This document shows positions 50,934 to 62,668 of a DNA stretch of 64,000 bases, piece after piece. The position numbers and the translations under genes are program-made. The stretch is from Protula sp. h YS-2021 (lineage: Eukaryota > Annelida > Polychaeta > Sabellida > Serpulidae). The stretch spans positions 96,165,804 to 96,229,803 of the forward strand of contig OX457025.1 of NCBI GenBank assembly GCA_949752745.1. The letters run 5' to 3'. Position 1 is the stretch's first letter. Each line of letters starts with the position of its first letter. The notes under the pieces are model-generated. The model did not search any database. It saw only the letters and a list, made by a program, of their open reading frames with translations, and was not told the DNA's origin.

Positions 50934-53528
50934 ACTAGACCGAATTTCGCTATACGTAGCGAAATGAAACCCACTTGCAATGGTACAGTTTGTCTGGTCA
51001 AAGACACATTTTTCAGTCTTTCAACATAATTGTCAGCTTCCCAATTATTATCATGAACAAGGACATCGAAGTAAATATAATGTAATCTCAAATCATCAAA
51101 TTCAGTTTTCTAACCATTTTTGAGATAATGGACAACTTCCGGTTTTTGACCTTGACCATGACGGAGGAGGTCAAGGTCACCGAGGTACCTCTTCTTTTAT
51201 AACGTCTTTTAGGCCCAAAGGGTCGAAAATAAGCTCAAAATCGCTCTATCCCTAACCGTTTTCGAGATAATGGTCAACGTCCGGTTTTTTACCTTGACCA
51301 TGACGGAGGAGATCAAGGTCACCGAGGTACCTCATATATAAGGTCTTTTAGGCCCAAACGGTCCAAAATAAGCTCAAAATCGCTCTATCTCTAACCGTTT
51401 TCGAGATAATGGTCAACTTCCGGTTTTTGTCCTTGACCATGACGGAGGAAGTCAAGGTCACCGAGGTACCGTTTTCGAGATAATGGACAATTTTTCTTAA
51501 CGGATTTCAATATACAAAAGTCACATGCCCTTGACCTTGACACTGAATGTCGAGATTCCATCCATTGTGTTACTGCCTACTGACACCGTACACGTGTTGA
51601 AACAAGGATTTGAGCGCCATTTCCAGCAATTTTTCGTGACCGAATAGGTTTTTGAAAAAATATTTTTACCTCAATTTGACCTTGACCTTCAAGGTCAAGG
51701 TCAAAAATTTTTGCGGATTTCACGACAACTCATTACCCTCTATGTCTCTGCCAAATGCCGTCTTTCTTCTACAAACCGTGTAGGAGTTTTCTGGAAACTA
51801 CTTTGAGGTAAAAAAAACTTTGACCTCAATTTGACCTTGACCTTCAAGGTCAAGGTAAAAAAATGCGCATTTCACGACATCTCATCACCTTCTATATCTG
51901 TGCCAAATTTCATGGTCCTACGTCAAATAGCGTAGGAGGTGTTTTCTGGAAACCTCCGTGACGAAAAAAAAAAAACAAAAAAAAAGGAAGGAATAAACAG
52001 ACAGAATTCTTTGCAAAACATACCCATTTGCAAACTATGTTTGCAAGTGGGAATTACAAAAGGATCAACAAAACACAAAAAGAGGTGCTATTAATTTGGA
52101 GGAGGTGGTATTAGTTTTCTAGGTGATGGCATTAATTTACAGGTGGTAGTATTAATTTGGAGGTGGTGGTATTAAATTGGAGGTGGTTTGATTGTGAGGT
52201 CCTGCTGCACCTGACTGGAGAATTAGTGCGTCAGCGCCTTCATCTTGGCTTTTATAGTCGCGCTATATTAATCTATTATTCAAAGCCAAATTACAACTTT
52301 AAATGTAGAAAAGCAAATGAAGACGGGTCAAAGGTCTGGCGTCGGGTTTTGCATGAGCAGCCGCTGAATGCACAGTTTATATCTCACGGTTATAATTGTC
52401 CAAGTGATTTTTTGCCTTTTTTTATCTGATAACACGCAGTGATATATTGACTACATTTACAGTGAAATGATCAATCACATGTTCGTGAAACAAGTTTTTG
52501 GGTTTGCCAGCGCATCGCAAACATGTTATTACGGACTTTTTTTCTAGGGCGCAGTACAAACACTGTCAAGCGACCCTTGGCAAGGGGCTAAACAGTGCAA
52601 ACGCAAAATTTCCAGACGTTTTCTACCCCTTGCCCACACCAAAGACATCCCCGACTCACGTGCCATTCTAGCTATTTGCAACTATGTTTGCAAATGGGTA
52701 TGCTTTGCAAAGAATTTTTGGCTGTTTATTCCTTCCTTTTTTTTTCTTTTGTTTGTTGTTTTTTTTTTTCTTATTCCGTCACGGAGGTTTCCAGAAAACT
52801 CCTACGCTATTTGACGTAGGACGAAATTTGGCACAGAGACAGAGGGTGATGAGATGTCGTGAAATCCGCAAATTCTTTTTACCTTGACCTTGAAGGTCAA
52901 GGTCAAATTGAGGTCAAAATATTTTTTCAAAAATCTATTCCATCACGAAAAATTGCTGGAAATAGCGCTCAAATCCTTGTTTCAACACGTGTACGGTGTC
53001 AGTAGGCAGTAACATCATGTATGGAATCTCGACATTCAGTGTCAAGGTCAAGGTCTGGACTTTTCTATATTGAAATCCGTTAGAAAAAAATTGTCCATTG
53101 TCTCGAAAACGGTTATTTTCGACCCTTTGGGTCTAAAAGACGTTATATAAGAGGTACCTCGGTGACCTTGACCTCCTCCGTCATGGTCAAGGTCAAAATC
53201 CGGAAGTTGACCATTATCTCGAAAACGGTTATAGATTTTGAACTTATTTTCGACCCTATGGATTTTGAGCTTATTTTCGACCCGGTTTTTGACCTTGACC
53301 ATGACGGAAGATGTCAAGGTCAAAAACCGGAAGTTGAATATTATCTCGGAAACGGTTAGAAAAGTGAATTTGGTTCTTTGTACCCAAAAGTTTACTTCTA
53401 TGTACTCGTTCAAATAATTCGGAAGCTGATAATTATGTCGAAACACTGAAAAATGTGTCTTTGATCAGATGGATCGTACCCTTGCAAGTGGGTGCCATTT
53501 CGCTACGTGTAGCGAAATTCGGTCTAGT
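50934..53528. mobile_element. Large palindromic Helentron-like element (copy C, 2.6 kb)
   Basis: The left end ACTAGACCGAATTTCGCTA and the right end TAGCGAAATTCGGTCTAGT are inverted copies. Just inside lies a hairpin with a 9-bp perfect stem at the right end (TTTCGCTAC-GT-GTAGCGAAA). The arms, about 1.1 kb each (to about 52045 and from about 52680), are inverted copies. They contain three ~141-bp units on the left (CCGGTTTTT at about 51139, 51281 and 51421), inverted counterparts on the right, and an inner segment with CACGTGTTGAAACAAGG. The central ~635 bp are unrelated sequence. The structure fits two 3' ends joined tail to tail around a captured loop. No rolling-circle Rep or helicase is present. 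Confidence 0.87.
52046..52680. other. Loop of the palindromic element; 90-codon frame of unknown nature
   Basis: This is the only part of the 2.6-kb element without an inverted partner. It contains GTGGTATTAATTTGGAGGTG repeats (52105-52190). A plus-strand frame of 90 codons (52157-52429) begins inside these repeats and is not in any family I recognise. It could be captured host DNA or the interior of the original element. Confidence 0.5.
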
Positions 53529-53560
53529 TCTAGTTACAATTGCGGATTTTAAATCCCCTA

Positions 53561-54143
53561 GTTTATTGAATTCGTACGATTCCGTAAAGTGTTTCCGTAT
53601 GATTCCCCCTTTCCCACCGAAACCTTGTCACGCGAACTCCTCCGAGGTGGCTCATCTGCGACCGCTTAGGCATAAAACACGATATGTAAGAGGTACCTCG
53701 GTGACCTTGACCTGCTCGGTCATGGTCTATGTCAAAACCGGAAGGTGGCCATTATTTCGAAAACGGCTGGAGAGAGATCGAGTTCGAGCTTATTTTCGTT
53801 CCTTTTGGCTTAAAAGACGACATGTAAGAGGTGGCCTTGACCTCCTCGGTTTTTTTATTTTTCGACCCTTTTGGCGTAAAATTACCAGATGTAAGAGGTA
53901 CCTCGAAGACCTTGACCTTCTCGGCCATGGCCAAAGCGAAAAACCGGAAGTGGACTATTATCTCGAAAACGGTTATGGATTGAGCGATCTTGAGCTTATT
54001 TTTGATTGTTTGGGACTATGTCAGAAGTACCGTGGTGACTTTTACCTTCTCGTTCATCTTAAATTTGGAATTTTAAGAGTTCAGAATCTCATTTTTGTGC
54101 CCCCAATATAATTGCCGTTACTCGGTAGTGAAAACGGTCTAAT
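53561..54143 (+). mobile_element. Helentron-like element (copy D)
   Basis: It starts TTTATTGAATTCGTACGATT, the same start as at 62669, and ends with a degenerate hairpin and CGGTCTAAT (CTAGT mutated). The interior holds about three units in the CCTTGACC...TCGGTCATGG orientation. The 218-codon plus-strand frame (53455-54111) across it is a run-through of the transposon repeats, not a gene. It lies only about 30 bp from the end of the 2.6-kb copy. Confidence 0.78.
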
Positions 54144-54857
54144 TCCTCTTGCGTGAGTCACCAAAGTAAAGGTCATTAAGTGCTATGGTCTTTGACCAAA
54201 GCGTACATACGGAAATACAATGGAACCTACTTCAAGCCCACATCCTCTCGCCCAAAGTAAGTCCACTCCGCAAATAGGATCACTTGTCAATAGTTTCATT
54301 CTAGGTGTCTTTAGTTATAAAGAAAACCCCACTAATGGAACCACTCCTAAATTCAGACCACGTTTGTCTCACCTGCACTGGTGGTCCCCATTTGCGGTCC
54401 TGTTTTTGACATTCCCACTGTGTGTGCGTGTGCGTTTTCTGTCATACATTCGTATCGCCAATAGATGTACACAACTTGATAATTGAAGCTTACAAATCGA
54501 AAATCAACTGGGTTTCTTTTTTTTAATGTTTGTGCGTGTGTGAATTTGTCATCTTAGCATGAAAAAAATTGCAAAAAAGACAGAAAGAAAGAAAAAATGA
54601 AGGAAAGAAAAGATGTAGTAATGTTATTGGGATAGCTGACACAGACCGGAAGCAATGCCCCAGACAACTTACAATTAGCCCAACGTTAGGATAAATATTT
54701 ATATATGGAATTTCTTTTTCAAATTTGTTCAGTATCTACGGACATCTTGAAGGATTTATAGGCGGCAGGAGGCAATCGTAGACATATTTCAGTCAATGAG
54801 AGATCGGAATAAAAACCATCTCTGAATATGTTTAATTTGTATTTATTTCATAGGATG
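54144..54857. other. Unassigned sequence
   Basis: AT-rich, with no recognised feature. It lies where the retrotransposon internal region would be expected to continue, but no pol-like coding is visible, so that element is truncated. Confidence 0.5.
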
Positions 54858-55600
54858 CTCACAACGCTTTCCACCACAGTCTGAAACCTGTGGATGTAGC
54901 TGGCGTATTCAGCTTGCTTGCCTGTGAAGCGCGGCAGGTCGGCGCGGTCGATGCAGCGAGGGCTTCAGGCCAGGTTGGCTGGGTGCTATAGTGGCTGGGC
55001 ACCGCTGGGCTTATGGTAACTGGTTGTGCCATTTCACTTCGCAGCTCTTCGAGCTCCCTCAGCATCTTTTCGGTCTTCAGGCGCTCTATCTCAATCGCAA
55101 TTTGCTGCGCTTCGCGGCGCGCCTTCTCCAACTCAGCTGTGGGGTCTCGTGTCAGGTCCGCCGCCTTGGCTCCGTGGTTTGCATCGCTGCTGCTTGGCTG
55201 CGGATTATCACCAGGAAGCCCTCCATTGGCGTCGTCATGTTCCTCCTCTTCCTCATCATCCTCCCCCTCGGTGGCCGGCTCCTGCATTGCCGCATACTTG
55301 TCCTCGGTGTCCTTCACCCTCTGTGCATATACCTCTAAGCTTGCCATGGGTGCTGTCCGAACTGACTCGTCGTCCGCCTCCCTCGGGTCGTCGTGCTGCT
55401 ATTGAAGTTCGGCCCACAGCGCCCACAGCGTCCGCACCCTCTGGAGACTGCATCCGGCTTTCACTTCATCACCCTTTCTGACGTGGGTGAGCACGGCGTT
55501 GGCAGCTCTCTCCAGTGCCTTCTCAGTCTGCCTTCGCCATCTCCTCCAAAACTTGCACTGATACCCAATACTAGTGAGAGAGAGCTGGGTAGGTTCGAGA
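54858..55600 (-). pseudogene. Degenerate gag-like region of an LTR retrotransposon
   Basis: This block is clearly GC-richer than its surroundings. On the minus strand a 162-codon frame (54859-55347) reads as an acidic Glu/Asp run followed by a charged segment (ELEKARREAQQIAIEIERLK) that should form a coiled coil. The same frame extends upstream to about 55600 through one internal TAG. In a shifted frame at its 3' end, LPRFTGKQAEYASYIHRF fits the pattern Leu-Pro-X-Phe-X-Gly-X3-Glu-Tyr seen in Gag (DUF1759-type) of BEL/Pao elements. It sits directly downstream of the LTR at 55629-56303. Assignment to gag rests on this context and pattern; the superfamily is uncertain. The copy is truncated and broken. 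Confidence 0.6.
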
Positions 55601-56008
55601 CCTATCTAAGAATTGCCAAGTCCACCGTTGTACTCATGTATGTACTCGAAACCAAGCGAATTTATTCGGCTCTAATGTATTAATTTCAAATAAGAAAGAC
55701 TAGCAATTGAGTAATGCAGTGCAAGTTTTATTCCGCGTTGGACGTGGACTTCGGACACTGATTCTCAGATGTTGCGGTCTTCAAATCTACAAGCCTGAAA
55801 TACTGTTAACTATTCCTTAGACTCCTATGAAAATTACAGTTTCCACTTCAATTCTTGTATTTTCACAATAACTTAATAACTTAACAATATTCCGCTATTG
55901 TTGTTATCCGCTGTGAAGTTCACAAGTGAATTCAATTCCGTCGCTGATTCGTCGTAGAGCAGAAATTCTTATGATTTCAGGTTGTACTGTTTTACACAAA
56001 AAACGCCG

Positions 56009-56060
56009 CTTATATACGCTTCGGATTCACCGGAGTAATTTGGTTCTAGAACGTGATTGG
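56009..56060 (-). promoter_or_regulatory. LTR promoter: CCAAT and TATA boxes
   Basis: On the minus strand, CCAATC (56055-56060) lies about 40 bp upstream of TATATAAG (56009-56016) and about 280 bp upstream of AATAAA (55727-55732). This is normal RNA polymerase II spacing for an LTR U3-R region. Confidence 0.65.
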
Positions 56061-56091
56061 CTAAGATTAACGAGTAAGGCATACCGCCCGC

Positions 56092-56289
56092 CCTGACTGA
56101 GTAAACGCTGTTGAGATTAGCGAGCAGGCCAAATTAATCCTAACAGCGGAGATGTCGCGCGACGCTGGCACTAACTGCAATTAAGGGGCTGAGCGAGTAA
56201 GCGATGTCAGGATTAGCTAGCAGGCGAACTTGATCCTAACACTGGAGATGTCGTGCGCCGCTGACACTAATTGCAATTAGGGGCAAGTG
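56092..56289. repeat. 96-bp tandem duplication in the LTR U3
   Basis: ATCCTAACA starts at 56137 and 56233, 96 bp apart. Each copy continues with GGAGATGTCGYGCGMCGCTG and CACTAAYTGCAATTA. Such duplications in U3 often multiply enhancer sites. Confidence 0.85.
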
Positions 56290-56303
56290 CTAAACCCAAT
56301 AAC

Positions 56304-59300
56304 ATGCATGCAATTAACTTTCTAATTTAAATATACAGAAAATTATTTAAAACTTTAAAAATTTATAAACCGAAATTAAATTTTAAAGCAGTTTTAAAAA
56401 GCGCATTGTAAATAGCATACTCTGATGAACACAACGATACCAAACTCGACATATTTCGATAGCAAAGTTGAAACCCATAAAACTACGGTACAGATATTTA
56501 AGCCGTCCGAAAAAAAATTTGCTGAACGATAGTTCGTGATATGGAACTTGGTGGACTTAACACCTACCCAGACAGTACTACAATACCCATATGAGAACTT
56601 TCCGCGAAATATGACTAACTGTTGTCCACTGGTCAGTGGCTGCACACGTACATGTGTACACAGCGTTGGAAATAAATAACTGGACTAGAAGGTGTGTATT
56701 TGACAAAATGTTGCAATATTTAAAATATTATAAATATTATGTGCAATCAATTCATTGTTTATTGAATACATTAATAACGATTACTAATACCACAGGAAAA
56801 AGTGAGTAGGACATTTGGTTTCTCTTATGGTAGAATGTTAGATGTGAGAATAACAATACTAGTTTTGTCATAATCTCTACAACAAGAACAAATAAAATAC
56901 TCGGTAGCAACATTCTTTTATAAACTTCCCCCTGGTAGCAACATTCTTTCACTCCCCCCCCCAACCCACCGTAATGTGATGTGAGCTGGCGCTGCTATTT
57001 GGCGTATAGCATGGCCCGGATTTAAAGGTACACTAGCACCTACGACTTGTGGACATGAAAATTAAAAAAAAACGTTAAAGAAAATGACTTGTGCGGCTTC
57101 TTAATTATCACAAAATGCTGTTCGTGCTGAGGAATTTCCTAGCGACTCGCTTAATACTCTTGCTTCCGCAACAATTTATTAAATATTACCCATTCCATTT
57201 TGACTACACTGAGATAACTGAGAAACTAGATAATGTCGACGTGTCAATTACAGATATGAAGGTCAAGGTCACGATAAGCAGATATTTTTTAAGTTAAAAA
57301 AGACTGCACGTACTTTTTTCAGGCTTAACTTTAATTTGATTCTGTTATCGAAGTCAGTGTCAAAAAGTGCACGTCAAATACTTTAAGAGTTACCTTATCT
57401 TCTTTGACAACAAATGTGTTAAACACTTCACTTTGGAAAATGATCTTTGCTATTATTGTGAAGTTACTCCTGAATTTAAGCACAAGAAGGTGCATCGTGG
57501 TCGCTAAAAGATCAAACTGTTAATAAGCACCACGAAAAAACAAGTGGTACGCGTTAAGCGGCAAATAAGCTTTGGTAAGGATCAAAATAATGATCACTTA
57601 CAATCAATTCTTTCAAACTTGCCTGCTTCAAAATTCGAACAGAACTTTTGTATTTGGATTTTTGCAATGTTAACTAACGGTAAATTACATCTTAACAATT
57701 TTTAAAGGCCACTGGAGCAAATCCCTGCCTTTGTAATGCACAACAAAATACAGGAATGCTAAAGCTTAAAGAGAATTCAAGTGTGGCTTTAAAGATAACG
57801 TTGTCAATAACCTCACTGTAAAATTAAAATTAAACCGAATTATAACTCAATACTATTTTTTTCAGTTTTCCATCCAAAACTGTAAGTTGTTACTAAACAA
57901 TGCGGTCCTGCTTTTTTTCGATACATTATTAGCGTTTGGTTTCTTGAGAAGCATGTGTTTGTATCACAATGGTAGAGAAGTTTATCTCAAAACATTACAC
58001 GAAGACTTGAGCTGATATTTATCACTAATAGACACTTCATTGGTACACAGAATGTAAGTTGTAATTATTGTGTCTGTGTCAAAATTTTATAATTGGGCCA
58101 ACCGGTATCAGATACAAACATAGCTACAATTTTATGTTTTTCAGCTTTTGTTCGGGCTATTTATTAGCTTTTATTGTTGTCTTCACAAATGTTTTCATGA
58201 ACAAAAAGATAAAATGCCACCCATTGTATAAGTTATGTTGCACATTCTTAAAGTTTAAATGCCTGACAATCTTGAGATGCCAAACAATCCTATGTCAAGA
58301 TCTCATAGCATCAAAACTTTCCTATTATCTATAAGTTTGTGTAAGGTATAGCACTTTTGAATCAGACGTGAAAAACCATTGTCTTACATTATGTGATAGT
58401 GGTCTAAAAAGTATAAAAACTACTTCACCACTGTGGTCTTATTGTCAAAGGATTATTGATGTCGAAATGACAATTTCGGTTTCACAAAGCTTTTGCGTCT
58501 TGTTTTAGAACAAGGCAAAAACTTTGAGGGCAGAGATTAAATTAATACGCAAAATATTGATTTTATCACGGTGAGAATTACATACCACAAAGCTTTGTGA
58601 CAAGTGAACTCTTTCTGGCGGAGCTTCACTGATATACCATAAAAGCGACATAACAAAACATAAACGATTTTTATTTCATACTGGTGACTAAAATTGTTTT
58701 GAATTACATCCCGAATCTATCGGATGGATTCTGCAAAACAAATATTTCGTCCTCTTTGTCCTATCATTACAATAATTATTACTTTGTGAGAGGACTGTTA
58801 AATGTGTTCAAGTTATGTTTAAAATGACGATAAAATAAAGATTTCGTCCTCTTAAAATAAAAAAGTTTTGTTTCTCTGTAAAAGGCCCTTTACTATAAGA
58901 GCTTTAGAAACTGGAATTACACTGTGTGTGTTTTCTCGTTTTGTATTTTGTTAAAAACTGCCTTCCTATTCACATACAATTTTGTTTTTTATAAATCGAG
59001 ACTATAAAGTCTGTTTTTCATGTTGCATTTCGCTAAACATCTTTTAACAATAGCTTCGGATCCTTCATTGCAAGGACATTCGGCACATTGATGCATCTCA
59101 ACGATCAGTGTCGAATCATTTGAAGTATTAAGTATCAGAAAAATTGCAGTAACTAATATGATAATTCATATTATCAAAATTTTAAATTAAGGGTGCTCAG
59201 ATTAAACGTGGATGAACTCTATTTTGATTTTAATACAGTTTCCATTCAAGATTATCGTTTAAATATCTTGTGTGCATGATTGTGATGACAATTGGTCGGA

Positions 59301-60500
59301 TAGTTTTACGACTTAATTTTCTATTAATAGAAACGTCCTGTGTTTGCGTTATAGGTTATGACTGTATAGGAGTGGAATTAAATGACAGGGTGCTACCACT
59401 GATGAAAATTATCTAACATAAAGAACCAGACCAGACCCCAAGAGTAAATTTAATTAATTTATATAATAAGGTAAGATTCTTTTTTTGCCCTTGATTTTGT
59501 AAAGTTCCAGTTCTAATGCCATCTGGAATAAATCTATAAGTGAATGCTTCTGTGAGTTCTCGCCAGTAATTCCCTGTTATCTATTTTTTGGTCTTTGAGT
59601 TGGGATCATTCGTTATGTATCCCTTACCAGAGTTACCTATATATTAGTGTGGTTGCGATGCCATGTTCTGACAGTGTATAATATATCTACAGGAATCACT
59701 CTACAAGCTGCTGGTGAAACCTGTACACAATGTGCGCAAAAGGTTACGTCATAAGGTAGAATATTTCAAACTATCAGTGCGGCGGTTATATTACTTGGCG
59801 GTTGTATTTGCCGCGAAAATGCGCGGAATGTTATTATCACAACCAGGCATCACCTATTTTCTATGTCCCCCATTTATTAAAACTTTCATTAATTGCTCTG
59901 AATTTTTAAAAATGTAATATAAATCATGACAAATGATTTGATATGAAATATTTACAAGTACAAGAAAGATTGTATCAGTTTTTTCTGTTAGAAACAGGAA
60001 AATAAGTATTCAAGGAACAAAACAAAATATAAAACTGAACGCACTGATTGTGTCATGCTAGACCTGGTGAATACTTGACCTGATTACCAATTTAACTATC
60101 ACTTGGGCAGAGAATAATTACCACTTAATTGCACACCTTGTAATATTGCTTTTTGGCATCAATTAAAGAAAAACCTAATTTTATAGTGCAATTTCAACAA
60201 ACTTTTTTCTTCATTTGTTATGCTAATTTTACTATCTATTGCTTTTGTTACATGGAATTGTCCCTGGAAGCTATTACATGTGGGACTCGGGGCGGTATTC
60301 ATTTGTCATGTAAGCTCGTTTTCCAGCTAACAGGAAACGTTTCAAATGACATCATGGCGTTTCAAATAACAAGGAACGTTTTAAACGACGTTGGTATATG
60401 ACAGTGCAGTTCAGCAATGTTAAAATGTGTATTCAATACAGCTCTACTTCAAGTACTTTTTAAACAGTTTTTAAACACCGTTCGGACAGTAATACACAAG
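56304..60500. other. Unassigned AT-rich stretch
   Basis: About 4.2 kb with no recognisable exon, array or element end. One isolated AAGGTCAAGGTCACG occurs near 57260. All frames are 88 codons or fewer. Confidence 0.5.
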
Positions 60501-60504
60501 TTAA

Positions 60505-61089
60505 GGCCTTCGCACACAGAACACAGCACAGCACGACACAGCACAACATTATGTTTGTCGCACACTGAACACAACACAGCACAGCAAATTGCTCCCAGCA
60601 AAAGGCGATATCCGACGGATCTTTATTTCCAATTCCTTTCCTATTTCTTTCCACAATATGTTTGTGACCACCACATCCTTATAGTCTGTATGGCCCTTAT
60701 CCCACAGAGCAGGGTGGTGCTGTACACAAGCGATAATATACGCCTTTTTATCAGACATTTTTTCAAAGGTTTAGTGCATATCCTGCTTGCTATGTTTGTC
60801 TGCACAAACAACAATATGCAAATTGAAAAGCCTGGCACTCTGCAGCATCAACTCCAGGATATGTACAAACAACTACATTTTTAACTATCTGGATCTCTAA
60901 TTATGCATAGGTTGAGGACGTTTTTTAGCTGTGCACAGCGACAGCAAAAATTGGAAAATTTTCTATCTCAGTTTGCTGTGCTGTGCTGTGTCGGATTCGG
61001 TGTGTGAAGACGTTATACTTTTCTTTAATTCTAACTTTTTTGCTGTGTCGTACTGTGCTCTGCTGTGCTGTGTTCTGTGTGCGAAGGCC
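60505..61089. mobile_element. TTAA-flanked inverted-repeat element with a MADF fragment
   Basis: The left end GGCCTTCGCACACAGAACAC and the right end GTGTTCTGTGTGCGAAGGCC are exact inverted copies. The repeats continue inward through ACAGCACAGCAC to about 60590 and from about 60970. Both ends are bordered by TTAA (60501-60504 and 61090-61093), the target of piggyBac and Kolobok elements. A 3-bp TAA/TTA duplication as in PIF/Harbinger is a less symmetrical reading. At 585 bp it is too short for a transposase and carries only a short DNA-binding-domain relic on the minus strand. Confidence 0.82.
60549..60758 (-). pseudogene. MADF/Myb-SANT-like DNA-binding domain fragment
   Basis: The minus-strand frame of 69 codons begins MSDKKAYIIACVQHHPALWD and continues KGHTDYKDVVVTNILWKEIG. 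This fits the first two helices of MADF domains (Leu/Ile-Ile-X3-Val-X3-Pro-X-Leu-Trp-Asp, then Tyr-Lys-Asp, then Trp-X-Glu-Ile). The third, DNA-contacting helix region is missing: the frame runs into the terminal inverted repeat about 20 residues later. MADF proteins are often encoded by PIF/Harbinger-type transposons as a partner of the transposase, and also occur in host transcription factors. Here it is a fragment, probably a remnant of the element's own second gene. Confidence 0.65.
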
Positions 61090-61093
61090 TTAA

Positions 61094-61433
61094 TCCAACA
61101 CAACCCTTGTTTAACTTCAGTCATGGTTGTTCTTTGTTATTGGGTATCCATTGCTTATTTAGTTTTTCAACGTCTTTAACCCCAAAGATCTTTTATGTGA
61201 GTCTCAACAGCTAAATTAACAGACAATATATGGCATGATGCAGATCTTTCAATGATCGATGGAGAATGATACGTTAAAAAGACTACTTTTTCTTAATAGG
61301 GTTTGTACTCCTTTCACTCACCAAATGCCATCGTCGTCATATCGACAGACAAGAGTCGTACATGAAAACACTTAGAAATAATTCTGAAATAGATAATTGG
61401 TGCTTGCGGCAATTCCAAAACCTAGAAGCTTTA

Positions 61434-61436
<3 letters not shown>
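61094..61436. other. Unassigned spacer
   Basis: No recognised feature between the inverted-repeat element and the (TA)n tract. Confidence 0.5.

Positions 61437-61519
<83 letters not shown>
61437..61519. repeat. (TA)n microsatellite
   Basis: About 83 bp of uninterrupted TA. Confidence 0.98.
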
Positions 61520-61521
<2 letters not shown>

Positions 61522-62668
61522 TCACAAATACAGAAATAACATCTCTGAACATGGCAAAGAAACAAATTGGAGAAGATTTTAAAATTTTAGCTGAAAAAAA
61601 TAATGCCTGACTGGCAATGTTTTGCTGACCGGAATTCATTCGCTTTCCTTCTGTATAGTCTGATTCAAATTTTTACACACGCCAGTTATATGATAAAACA
61701 TTACGCACCAACTAACTATATTTTGCTATTGCGCAGCTCTAACATGTTTTCCATTTAAACCAACGAAAGTGAAAGCTTTGTGACAATTTTGTTCTAAGCA
61801 GTGGTTTTTTGCACTTTTATGTTTTCTGGTACTCTGCTTTTTAGGTTTTAAATTGTTCTAATTCAGCCGAGCGAAAGCGCATGGCTCCAGTGTACTGCAG
61901 CGCCTTCGCCCAGCTGTCAGGAAGGGAATATCTTAGCGGTATGAGAATCACTTTGGGATTCTGATCTATGATTTGTATTGGGCTACTACTCAGGATTTGC
62001 CTTATCAAAGAACTCAGGATCTCTCATTCTCGCTTCAGTCGGAACATTTACAATTCATACCTATACTGTTGGAAAAACTTTCACTCTCGCTGTAGTACTA
62101 GCTCTCACTTTAGTGGGCTCAATTCTTCAAATTAAGCACCAAGAAAAACAAAATGTTATAAATTGCCCGACAATGTGGCTGCCCCATAACTGTCACTGCC
62201 CAGGGACATTATTACTTGGTTTAGATTTTTTTAAAGATTCGAATTCGAATAAGTTATTTGCTAGGAATTCTTCGTTAGGACAGGTCGCTGAAAAATGCTT
62301 TACAGGTTAGTAGTGTTGTTCAAGGAGGACATATCACTAACTGCTGGTATAATAAGATGGGGAGGGGGTTTGCAGCACATGGGCAGCTAACCAAGCTACG
62401 AGACTCCTCGTTCCAGAAGATCTTGTAAAGAAAAGAATTCGATTCTCACCGGCCAAACTAAGCTTGCATTGAACACTGCTCTTTCTTCTATTAATTTTAT
62501 AACTTTAAATAGTTTGCTTTATTTAATGAGTAGAACGGATAAAACATTCCAACAGGTGTCACTAATGCATATCTTATAGGCAATTTCTTTTTTATAATTG
62601 GAAAGCTTTACTTTCCTACTGTAACTAAGCTCGTATTGGAAAGCGATTTTCACACTTATTTGAATTGA
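61520..62668. other. Unassigned sequence; one 110-codon frame of unknown nature
   Basis: The plus-strand frame 61978-62310 (110 codons) has a hydrophobic stretch (FTLAVVLALTLVGSILQI) that could form one membrane helix. I find no family resemblance, splice context or translational-start evidence, so I do not call it as a gene. Confidence 0.4.

Larger units (their letters stand above)
55629..56303 (-). mobile_element. LTR of a retrotransposon (minus strand)
   Basis: Read on the minus strand, it starts TGTTATTGGG (56303) and ends in GAGTACA (55629), fitting TGT...ACA. It contains in order a ~96-bp tandem duplication in the U3 position, a CCAAT box (56055-56060), a TATA box TATATAAG (56009-56016) and a polyadenylation signal AATAAA (55727-55732). 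Just beyond the end, TGGACTTGGCAATTC could serve as a tRNA primer-binding site. A gag-like region follows. The second LTR is not in the window. The exact ends are inferred. Confidence 0.7.

Noticed and set aside
53455..54111. 218-codon plus-strand frame
   Set aside because: It crosses the end of one Helentron-like copy and the body of another; the sequence is transposon repeat.
60417..60884. 155-codon plus-strand frame as a gene
   Set aside because: It is largely the antisense of the MADF fragment and runs through the element's inverted repeat.
61978..62310. 110-codon frame with a hydrophobic segment as a small membrane protein
   Set aside because: No family resemblance, no splice or promoter evidence, and length within chance expectation for 64 kb.
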